A stretch of DNA of 64,000 nt from Blumeriella jaapii (Eukaryota; Ascomycota; Leotiomycetes; Helotiales; Drepanopezizaceae). The stretch covers positions 248,001-312,000 of the forward strand of contig VWND01000013.1 of NCBI GenBank assembly GCA_009599575.1. Direction: 5' to 3'. Position numbers and translations under genes: made by a program. The notes under the pieces were generated by a model. The model saw only the letters and a list, made by a program, of their open reading frames with translations. It ran no database searches and was not told the DNA's origin. This document shows, piece by piece, positions 45,808-55,257 of the stretch (the first letter of the stretch is position 1; each line of letters begins with the position of its first letter).

Positions 45808-46046
45808 CTATTGGGTAGCACAAAAGCAAATCCCGTCTCTGCGTTCCACTTCACACTTGGAGAATACCTCAGTTAGCAATGCAATTCTATATTGGCATTC
45901 GCTTTTCTTTGTCAAAGCCACATACACAAGTCAAACATTGGTTGCTGACGGAAATAGCGCAGTTTGAGGGCACGCCGAGTTGCGCGTCAGGCGACGACGG
46001 CGACGGAGCCCATGACTGCGAGCGCGAAGATGATGGAGAATCGCAT
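45808..46046 (-). pseudogene. Small secreted cysteine-rich protein gene with a broken frame
   Basis: The ATG at 46046 opens an ideal 19-residue signal peptide (MRFSIIFALAVMGSVAVVA) that runs straight into TGA. One base further on, a second frame carries a short Cys-rich stretch. It continues through a good intron (45856-45925, GTATGT donor, TTGCTAAC branch, CAAG end) to a stop at 45808. The Cys pattern is C-x7-C-x2-CC-x8-C-x-C. Both halves look like one small secreted protein of about 55 residues, interrupted by a one-base offset at the signal-peptide boundary. I assign no activity. Such proteins in fungi include effectors and antimicrobial peptides. The break could be real or a sequence error. 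Confidence 0.55.
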
Positions 46047-47382
46047 CTTGAGTTGGTTTGAGGGACAGAGCTTTTGGCTGAGATCTTAGAGGTATTGAAG
46101 CGAGGCAGAGCTGCCTCGATGCCACCCGGATTACTGTCGAGAGGAAAATGAAGCTGCCCTTCTGTATCACTCGCCTAATCTACTCTCGTCGGCTCTCTCG
46201 TCACGTCCTCCACTCCGAGGACGAAGACCTTCACCACTCGTGCTGTAAAGTGGAGTAGACTCGTGTAATGAGCTTACGAGGGGCAAACCGCCCGGCATTG
46301 CTGCGTTTTGTCGAGTCGGCGAGTTGAAAGAGAGAGATTGGAAGCTCCAGACTCCGTTTTGGACTATGACCAAGCCTCGCTATGGGTATCACACCCACTG
46401 AACAAGAAACTCCAGGAGATACAGCGCGCATTCAACGCTCAAACAGGAATTGTTCGTCTTCAGCTTGAAGGGCTTAGTCCACCTACATGTACTTCTTGTG
46501 CTGTACTGTAGCTTTAGCTTGCGTCTCGGCGCAGCACACACCAGAATCAGTACTATTTGAAAACATCTAAGATGTCCAGTACCAACGGCCTCAATACCCA
46601 CCCATTCATAGCCATTGCCAAAACAGGATGTAGTCAGCCGAATTTGCATATGAGACAGCATCAGGAAACGTCACCGGACCCGAAAATGGACTTAGAGATC
46701 TTTATGCTCGAGTCGATAGATTTGGAAGTAGCAGAGAAGAGACCGTCATGTTCTACAGTAAGCATGTACAGTAATACAGTACGTACCTTATCACCTGGGT
46801 ATGCTTCAGTCAATAATCTTGACAATCAGCTTAGCCCTGCTTCACCGAGTGGTAAATGTATCCCTGGCAACCATTGCAGTTCCAGGAAGTCCATTACCTA
46901 CTGTTTTGATTTATGCGGCTACCAATGCCTAGGGATAGATAGTCGAGACCTTGCAAATACAAGTAAAGCATGTGAACGCAAAGCTGTGGGCTTTAAGCTT
47001 GGATCGTGTAAGGTTCGCATGGTAGGGATTCACCTGTTCGGTATACCTTTGAAATAAGAGTTTCCATGACACATGTCTACACACTTGTGGAGTATTTACA
47101 GTACCTGTACCCGTACCTCACTTGCAGTACGTACTGTACTGTATGTACTGTACCACTGTGCTCCGGGGTCATTGCCAAGTCCGGTGAACTCCGCAACTTC
47201 CGGCCTTCCGGCCTTCCGTTGCCGAACTTCCATCTCACGAACGGCCCGTGCGGCCCGGGGCCTCGAGCATGTCTCCGATGGGCGGTGGGGTCACATCGAG
47301 CTTCTACAAAGTCAAGCCAGCAAACACGCATTTCCTATCCACCTCACACCCATTCACAACCAGACAAGCAGCCACAACGCAC
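46047..47382. other. Intergenic region
   Basis: It contains an open plus-strand frame of 166 codons (46557-47057) without recognisable domain or codon pattern; I do not call it. Around 47095-47155 there is a cluster of GTACTGTAC-type palindromes. The last 100 bases are the ies6 promoter. Confidence 0.4.
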
Positions 47383-48000
47383 ATGGCGCCTCAACCCTCC
47401 ACCGAAGAAGTCGAGGCCCATCAAGCCCTCCTCGACCAACTAGACATCCACTCGATCCCCAAACCCTTCCGCAGCACATCCTGGAAACCGTCCGCGCGGC
47501 GCAACAAGAACATCAAAACTATCCTCAGCGACTCCGTCCGCAAGGAAGCCTCCGTGCTGCCCACGACCGAGAACTCCGGGGCCGCGACGCCCTTGGCCGT
47601 CGACGACTCCTCGTCGACCTCCGTCGACGGAGACGCCACCACGCCTGCGTCTGCCTCGCAGCAGCAGCAGCAGCCGCCGCCGCCGCCGCCGAACCTCGCA
47701 CAGGCGAATCGGAACCTGTCCAAGCTGGTGCTGGAGAAGAACATGAAGGCCATGGGAGGGGGAGCCGGCGGGCCGGGGGCAGGAGGGGTCGGCGCGACGT
47801 ATACGAATATCGAGAGCGCGCCGAGTATGGCGCATGCGAAGCACTACTGTGATGTGACGGGTTTGGCGGCGCCGTACAAGGACCCGAAGACGAGATTGCG
47901 GTACCACGACAAGGAGGTGTTCGGGCTGATCAGGGGGATGGGGCAGGGTGTTGCGGAGCAGTATCTGGAGGCTAGAGGGGCGCATACTGTGTTGAAGTGA
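47383..48000 (+). CDS. ies6: INO80 complex subunit Ies6 (YL1 C-terminal domain)
   Basis: A partner of Arp5 in INO80. Single exon, 205 residues. The start at ATG 47383 (GCACATGGCG) is chosen over upstream open sequence that lacks similarity. The N-terminal part has the Ies6 motif KPFRSTSWKPSARRNKNIK, which contacts nucleosome and Arp5 surfaces in related proteins. A Ser/Thr- and Gln/Pro-rich linker (QQQQQPPPPPP) follows. The C-terminus is the YL1_C domain, with HYCDVTGLAAPYKDPKTRLR, then YHDKEVFGLIR and GVAEQYLEARGAHTVLK. Swc2/Vps72 also has YL1_C but is much larger and acidic at its N-terminus, so Ies6 is the better call. arp5 lies 2.5 kb to the left on the opposite strand. Confidence 0.92.
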   Translation: MAPQPSTEEVEAHQALLDQLDIHSIPKPFRSTSWKPSARRNKNIKTILSDSVRKEASVLPTTENSGAATPLAVDDSSSTSVDGDATTPASASQQQQQPPPPPPNLAQANRNLSKLVLEKNMKAMGGGAGGPGAGGVGATYTNIESAPSMAHAKHYCDVTGLAAPYKDPKTRLRYHDKEVFGLIRGMGQGVAEQYLEARGAHTVLK

Positions 48001-48995
48001 GGGCTGTGGATCACAAATGGGTTTGGCTTGGGATTGGAAGGCTATCACGGATTGGAGGGCAGTTGCGCGAGGACTGGCCGGCAGGGAAAGCTGGGAGTTC
48101 GAAGTCGGCATCTCCTTGGCGGTCGAGAATTGGGATGGCTCAAAGGGGCCAAAGAGGGCAATCTGGAAAGGCATCTCGTGCTCGGTCATACCAGGAGGGC
48201 TTCGGAATGGCTAGAGGCATCAACAACACGACATCCGTACCTATCCAATGGTAGCTTGCTCTCCAATAGACAGCCTTATACCAGGAGCGTATTCGAACAA
48301 AGAGTAAACGGAGTACCGTAGGTCACACTGCACGGACAAGCTGGAAACCCAGGACTGTATGACCGACAAAGTCAAGCGCATTCAACTCGCCCAAGGTCTT
48401 TCGACCCAAGGTTCCAGAAAGTGCTCCGGCTTAATCGCGATCAAGATGTTTCATCTCTGCCTTTGGAAATCATGACGGAGTACCGAGAACATATAGAAGA
48501 ATGAACTCAGTCACCAGAGCAGAAGCTCATGGTCATCGTGGCAATTCTCGAGCCCTCGAGCACTCGAGCATTCTCCCACCCATGGGAAAAGAAAATCTGC
48601 GTGACAATGGAACAACAAACCTTCGAGGTATAAGTCAAAGCCCATGCCGTCCATACTTTGATAGTCGCAAAGTCTGGGCTCGGGTTGCTGATGCAGCTAC
48701 CCGTGAGAAATACTGTTCTGGAAGCTTTTCTTTTCCTCAAGGTTGCAAGGTTGAAAGGTTGGAAGCTCGTCGTGTAACTCACGGGGGGGAGAAAAGGGAG
48801 GATGGAAAAGCTCGCTAACCCAAATCGACGGCCGCTCAGATCACCGTGCGTGACTGACGCCTACGCGTCTCCGACGAGGCCAGCTCGCCAGCCAGCTTTC
48901 CCTTCTCATCGCATCGCAACAACACTCGACGATCCGGCCTCCAGCGCACAACGTCGAAATCTCTTACTTCGCAAGCCTGCAAGATCGAAGGCAAG
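48001..48995. other. Intergenic region between ies6 and got1
   Basis: The ies6 3' flank and the got1 promoter. Short open frames on both strands show no homology-like features. I see no RNA gene. Confidence 0.45.
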
Positions 48996-49840
48996 ATGCC
49001 CACCATGTGGCTGTCCGACACGCAGAGTATGTCTTCTCTGCTCCACCGAGATTTCCGAGGCTGGGTGTTGGCCTTGCCAATGCGGCGAGGACGGGGAAGG
49101 GAATGCGCTTGATTGCGACTGAATGCGATTGAACGCGACTGAACGCGACTGAATGCGACTGAATGCGCCGACAGCAATACTGGAGTGTGGGGATGTTCGT
49201 ATGTGTGATCGAGGCTGACGGGTGTCTTGTACAGAGATTGGTGTAGCGTTCTGCTGTGGAGGTGTGTGAGCTTGCAACCTGTGTCGGCACTGAGGTACTG
49301 ATGGCCGGGTACAGGAGGATTCTTCCTCATGGCAGGCGTTTTCATGTTCTTTGACAGATCCATGTACCTTTCTCCTCCCCTCTCTTCCCAATCTCCCTTT
49401 CAAAATGCTCAATTGCTGATCATCCACAGGCTCGCAATGGGCAACGTGCGTCCTCCTCCTCTCCTCCTCCTCCTCTTCTTCCTCCTCTCCTCCTCCACAC
49501 AATCTCCCCCCTCCACCCCACCATCTAACACACCCGCACCCAACAGATCCTCTTCCTCATCGGCCTGACCATCATCATCGGCCCGCAAAAGACGGCCCTC
49601 TTCTTCGCGCGCCGGCAGAAGCTCAAGGGCACCGCCGCCTTCTTCGCCGGCCTCGTCCTCATCTTCATGCGCTGGGCCCTGCTCGGCTTCCTCGTCGAGC
49701 TGTACGGCATCTTCATCCTCTTCGGCGACTTCCTCGGCACCGTCGCGGGCTTCGCGCGCAACGTGCCGCTCGTCGGCCCCGCCATCGGCGCGCTCGTCGA
49801 TCGGCTCGGCGTCGGCGGCGGCCAGACGCTGCCGGTGTGA
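48996..49840 (+). CDS. got1: Vesicle transport protein Got1
   Basis: A Golgi/ER-vesicle membrane protein needed for efficient COPII/Golgi traffic. Five exons: 48996-49026, 49235-49261, 49315-49363, 49430-49445 and 49547-49840. They give 138 residues, the same length as yeast Got1. Joined segments read MWLSDTQKIGVAF, GGGFFLMAGVFMFFDRSM, LAMGN and ILFLIGLTIIIGPQKTALFF. Four membrane segments are visible, with the cytosolic loop FARRQKLKGT between the second and third. Exon 4 is only 16 nt. Intron 1 contains a 10-11 bp GAATGCGACT-type repeat at 49105-49165. The ATG at 48996 gives MPTMW; the one at 49005 is an alternative start adding three fewer residues. Confidence 0.92.
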
Positions 49841-50590
49841 AGACGCGGGCTGGGCTGGGGCTCCGCGTGCGAAAATCCGGGTGCTTTCTCGAGGCGACGT
49901 GGCGGGGAGGAAGGCGTGCGTGTCGAGACATGGGAGAGATGGGTGGGTTGGTATAGATGGGGGGTAGGTAGCATCTGGAGCTGGGGACGCCGGCGTGGGG
50001 GCTACACGCGCGACCCTGGCTGGCTCTCTGTTTGCGCTGGGGCAGCAGCTCGGTGCGTGGCCCAGCTGGTGACCGGTGTAGAGAGACTTCTCCCAATATA
50101 CCCCGAGCGGAGGATACCGGCCGGCCTCTTGCACGCTCCAAGACCACCCTTTCTGGAGAACCTGCGCGTAGGCAATGTACTGTACGAGTGGCGAGCCAGA
50201 TCAGCCTCACTTGCAAAGCCCGACGGCCCAACGATACAGATCTCGCAGGGAGGCAAATGCGCCAGGGAGAAAGATCATGAATTCATCCGCCTATGCAAAC
50301 TCTAGCCCCGACCTCCCCCAAGGCTCGTCCGCAAGGCTATCCACATGCACGTCGTCGTTCTCCCGCCGCACCGCTTCCCCTCCTCGCTCTCAATCATGTC
50401 AAAGATACCCTTCGCGTGTCTGCCCGGTGGGATGGCCAAGAACACCCACCCACCCATCCCGAAAAACAATATGCACACCTTCTCTCTCTCCGTCCCGCTT
50501 CCCTTCCCTTCCTCCGCCGTGCACCCACACCAGCAGGCCGTTCGCAGCTCGCAGGCCGGTGCTCGTGCCCGCGCATGCAGGAACACGCAG
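49841..50590. other. Intergenic region between convergent got1 and profilin genes
   Basis: The 3' flanks of two convergent genes. Several long open frames are shadows of GC-rich composition. No gene is supported. Confidence 0.5.
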
Positions 50591-51231
50591 CTAGTAGCCC
50601 GTCTTGATGAGGTAGTCCGCCAATTGCTCGACGGTCGTCGCGGAGTTGCCGGCGATCATGGTCTCGCCGTAGTGGGCAATGAGGATGGTTTGCTTGGTCT
50701 TGACGATGACGACGCCTTCGCGGCCCTGCCCACCCGCCGGCCATCATCAGCGACCAGGACGACGCGAGAGGGGGGAGGGGGGGTTGCGGGGAGGGAGAAG
50801 TTACCTTTCTGGCGTAGAGACTGCGGTCCTCGGCCTTCGTGAGCACGTAGCGCTCGCCCGCGACGTGCAGGCCCTCGGAGTAGAGCTTGTCGACCGCGCC
50901 CGCGAGGCCGGCCGTGATCTCCTTGATCTCGGTCGGCGAGACCTGTTGGGGGGGGCCCCTCACATCAGCGCCGGTTCGATGTCCGTCCTCACGCCCCGCG
51001 GTCGCCGTGCGGGAGGCGGGGTGGTGTGCTGGGTGTGGTGTGGTGGAAAGGGAGCGCTCAACGTACTTCGAAGCCCGGGCTGCCAGCCCACTTGCTATCA
51101 CCCGCGATGCTGTAGATGGCTCCCTTGTCGATGTGACCGGTGGCCAACATGCTGTGAACCCGTCAACGTCTTTCTTTCTTTCTTTTTTCTTTCTTCTTTT
51201 TTTTTCTGTCTCTCTCGCGCGCGCTCTCTCG

Positions 51232-51262
<31 letters not shown>

Positions 51263-51400
51263 GCTCTCGCTCTCTCTCGCGCTCCTCTCGCGCCGCTATG
51301 CTCCCCTCCGCGTCGGTGTGCGTGTGCAGATGTGGCCGACGTACCTGGTATCAACATATGCTGCCGCACCCGGGTCAGCCCGCGATCCAAGGAGGGGTCA

Positions 51401-51445
<45 letters not shown>

Positions 51446-51491
51446 AAGCGTCTTCTCCTCTCCCCTCCGTCGACGTACCTTGCCACGACAT
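50591..51491 (-). CDS. Profilin
   Basis: An actin-monomer, poly-proline and phosphoinositide binding protein of the cytoskeleton. Five exons: 51479-51491, 51345-51360, 51067-51151, 50805-50942 and 50591-50725. They give 128 residues, normal for fungal profilin. The joined N-terminus MSWQAYVDTSML and then ATGHIDKGAIYSIAGDSKW are diagnostic, as are GERYVLTKAEDRSLYARK and ILIAHYGETMIAGNSATTVE before the C-terminal LADYLIKTGY. Exon 2 is 16 nt. Intron 1 (118 nt) contains an uninterrupted 43-nt C run on the coding strand. Intron 2 (193 nt) contains CT/GC-rich repeats. Every phase agrees. Confidence 0.93.
51401..51443 (+). repeat. Poly-G tract (43 nt) inside profilin intron 1
   Basis: The longest homopolymer in the window, poly-C on the profilin coding strand between the 13-nt exon 1 and the 16-nt exon 2. 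Its stated length is uncertain because assemblies often misreport such runs. Confidence 0.85.
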
Positions 51492-52049
51492 CGTGTGTGG
51501 TGCTTGCTGAGCGTGTGCGACGTGTGCGGCGGGTGTGAAATCGAGCGGCGGAGATGGTGGTGCGTGGTGCGTGGTGCGTGGTGCGTCGAGGGGGAACCAA
51601 GATCCAAAGGGGTGGATGTGATGAGCGGAGGGGGATGATGTCGTGTTTTGGTCGTGTCGGGGTTGGTGGGGTTGCGGCGGGCGGCGGGCGGCTGGCGAGT
51701 TGCGTTGCGTGGGCGGCACTTCGGGAGCCGCTTTTGACCTCTCGCCCGACCTCCTTTTTCATGTGATCCGCAGCGACGGAAATAGCAGGGACCGCACTGG
51801 ATCTCGCGCGGCGCATGAACGAATCGATGATGGCACTATTTGTGGTTCGGCTTCGGTTTGGGGCTCTGGTTCGGTTCGGGGTTCTGGCACTATTTGTGGT
51901 TCTGCTTCTGTTTCTGGTTCTGTTTCTGTTTCTGTATCTGTATCTGTATCTGTATCTCATACAGGCCCTCATCGGTGCAGCTTGCTCGATCTATGTCACG
52001 CGATCCTCGACGCTGTGCCTCTCAGTTGCGATACTGGTGTACGTAGAGT

Positions 52050-52680
52050 ACTTACTGTGTGTACTTGCTGTGTATACTGATTGTATGTACTGATTATATA
52101 TTTTAATTGTATATACTAATTGTATGTACTGATTGTATGTATTTACTGTATACACTGATCATACATACTGACTGTATGTACTAACTGTATGTACTGACTG
52201 TATGTATCTACTGTATGTACCAACTGTATGTACTGATTGTATGTACCAACTGTATATACTGACTGTTTGTACTTATTATATGTACTTACTATATGTACTC
52301 ACTGTATGTAATGATTATATGTATTAATTGTATATACTGATTATATGTACTGACTGTATGTATCTACTGTATGTACTGACTGTATGTACTGACTGTATGT
52401 ATCTACTGTATGTACTAATTGTACATACTGATTGTATGTACCTTTATGATATACCTCCTGAGTGTACATACTAACTAAACGTACCTTTTGTATATATTGA
52501 TTGTATGTACTAAGTGCATACACTGACTGTGTGTATTGACTGTATATACTGACTGTATATATTGACTGTATATACTATGTACCTTTTTTGCGTACATCTT
52601 GTATGTACATACTGTATGTATATACTAATTATATGTACTGACTGTATGTACTGATTAGATGTATTTATTGTATGTACCTC
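52050..52680 (+). repeat. TGTATGTACTGAC-type minisatellite
   Basis: About 50 imperfect units of 10-14 bp built on TGTATGTACT(G/A)A(C/T). Unit length and sequence drift along the array, so it is old or gene-converted. Confidence 0.85.
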
Positions 52681-53375
52681 CTATACCTACCTCCTGTACC
52701 TACCTCCTGCACCTACCCGCTGCCAGGCATCGAGTGCACCTTGCTCCTCAGTCCGAGCGTGGCAGGAGGGACCCCCCGACATGGCTCCTCTCGATCTGGA
52801 TCCATTGTGGCCGACCCTTCCAATCCGGGGCGCATCTGCGGAACAGGAGACGCCAGTCGGTCGCCCATCGCACAAGCGAGGCCGCTTGTTGACGAGAAGT
52901 CGCTTAGAGACCTGTCCCGAAGCGTCGGAGCAAACACCAAGGGCGCGACGACGGTGCGGTGCGGTACGGGACCCCTCCCCCCGGACCAGATCATGACTCT
53001 GGACACGGTCTGCCGTTCTTCCGGCACGATACAATACAGTACATACATCAGCCCTGGCCGGACGTTCGCGCGATTCATTCCCCGCCCGACAGGACCGCAC
53101 GGTGCCGTACCGCACCGTACCGTCCGTCGAGTCGAGTCGAGCCTTCGCGAAAGAAAGTTGCGGCCGAAATGACCCAATGCTTGTCTGGACGAGCGCGGGC
53201 TCGACTGGACTGGACTGGACTGGGCTGGACTGGACCGTACCGTACCATCGGGGCGACTGGGGCGCTCGTGAATCGACGGTGCACTTGCACACGGCGTCCC
53301 TCCGCACAGCACAGCACAGCACAGGACGGGCCGTCGGCGCCAGGGAATGCGGATCTGCGCATTCCGTTCCACGGT

Positions 53376-53407
<32 letters not shown>

Positions 53408-53589
53408 GCATAGCACAGCAAGGACATGCGGTATGTGCTCTGGACGTGAGCCCGCGGCCACGGCCGCGTCTCGATGTCCAGATGCGGGTTCCCCTGTCGA
53501 CGGGCCCCTACAAAGTCTAAGGGAATTGGACGTCCTTCATGCGGAGTTGTGCGACGGCTACGTCGTCTACAAGGAGACGCCATGCACGC

Positions 53590-53910
53590 AGTTAAGCAGC
53601 TGGTGGTGTTAAGCAGAGTGGTGGTGTTAAGCAGAGTGGTGTTAAGCAGATGGTGGTGTTAAGCAGATGGTGGTGTTAAGCAGATGGTGGTGTTAAGCAG
53701 ACTGGTTGTAATTAGCAGAGCCGTTGTTGTACTGAGCAGACTAGCTGTATGTAGCAGACTGGCCATATTAAGCAGACTAGTTGTATTAAGCAGACTGGTT
53801 ATATTTAGCAGACTGGCTGCACTAAGCAGACTAGCTGTACTAAGCAGTTTGGTTGTGTTAAGCAGACTTGTTGTACCAAGCAGACCAGCTGTAACTGGCT
53901 CTATCAAGCA
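53590..53910 (+). repeat. 18-bp minisatellite
   Basis: Units such as TTAAGCAGACTGGTTGTA recur about 17 times, from perfect copies at the left (GTGGTGTTAAGCAGA) to diverged copies at the right. Confidence 0.85.
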
Positions 53911-55257
53911 GACTGGCTGTCATTCTGCTGCTGCTGCTAGGCCTCATTCCACAACGTGCCCATCTGCCCATCTGCCCATCTGCCCACCACGCCCTGACTT
54001 GGCGCACCGTACAGACGTACCGTACACACATCTTCTCTGCACCCCTCTGCACCGTGTCCGCATCGGGCGCGGTCAACCCCATCTCGCGAGTGGAGGATGG
54101 TGCCATGCCGGAAAAAGATATGGTTTGAAAGGTGTTTCGTCTTGGATTGCCAGCGCCAGGCCGCGACCCACCGACATCTTGGCCCCGGAGAGGGCAGCGC
54201 CCGCCAGGGCTCCTTCATCGGCGGCTCGCCGCGATCTATCGGACAGGACGGTCGGTACTCGATTCCCCTCTCGCCGTCGTCGTGTGGGCAGGCCATCTCA
54301 GACGTGGAGGACCGTACCGTACCGTACAGGACCGTACCGTACATGCCATGGTATAGTATAGTATACATAGCCCTGTGCGGTATACGGACATCCGTTCTAT
54401 CAGATATCTTGGCTTCCCTCCGGGGTCACTCGAGAGAGACGTGGATCCCCTGGTCAGCATCTGCCTGACAGAAGGGAAACTCTTGAGTCGGTACTTGCGG
54501 TGCTGTACGTGCGGTTGTGCGGTTAGTAAGGTATGTACATTCACACCGTACACATACATCTACACATACATCTACACATACATCTACACAGTACAATCAC
54601 ACAGTACAACCACACAGTACATCCATACAGTACATCTATACAGCAATACACTACATCTATACAGTACATCCACACAGTACATCCATACAGTCAGTCCATC
54701 CCCACACTCCATTTCCACAGCCACTTACCGTACCATAGGACGTGTGCGATATTATCTTCACCATACGTCTGTGCTAGACTCCACCCCCAAGGGGTATTCC
54801 CCAGGCCAATATCCCATTATCCCATTATAAAAAGCAGCATGGCCCAATATCTAATCAAGCAAGCCTTGACGCTCAGATATCCCACCAACATTATCCCCCC
54901 CAGGTACGAAGTACGTATCGACATACATACCTCCCCCCCCCGGCCCAGGATCCCCTTTTCACTTCTATCAAAATTACCGACCCATCAAATGGCCAAACTT
55001 AGAACCCCAGCGCTTAGATAAGTAGACCGACGGCGTCCGCGATCGAGACCTCACCCTCCGCGTGCGAGATTTTGACGTCGTCTTCACTGCCATCGCTCGT
55101 CCGCTCACACCAGTCAATTCCTTTCGCCGCACCATGCTTTCGTGCCGTCGCGTCTAAAGTTGTTGGTTGCATCGTGCCCTCCTGGTCCACGTCGAGCCGA
55201 TTCGCCGCGTGCGGGCTCATCAGTCTCAAACCGCCGCACTTGATCTCCAACGCCGAG

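Larger units (their letters stand above)
51492..55257. other. Minisatellite-rich intergenic region
   Basis: It holds the profilin promoter and then simple and tandem repeats: TTCTG/TATCTG units at 51895-51955, the 52050-52680 array, GGACT repeats at 53205-53235, (ACAG)n at 53378-53410, TTAAGCAGA(C/T)TGGTTGT units at 53590-53910 and ACATCTACAC/CAGTACATCC units at 54545-54700. Open frames up to 298 codons occur but have no domain, and they overlap repeats. Confidence 0.55.

Noticed and set aside
46557..47057. 166-codon plus-strand frame upstream of ies6
   Set aside because: No domain, no signal peptide, unremarkable codon use, and GTAC palindromes within it.
52687..53583. 298-codon minus-strand frame
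   Set aside because: Covers GGACT and ACAG repeats and GC-rich sequence; composition is Arg/Ser random and competing frames are equally open.
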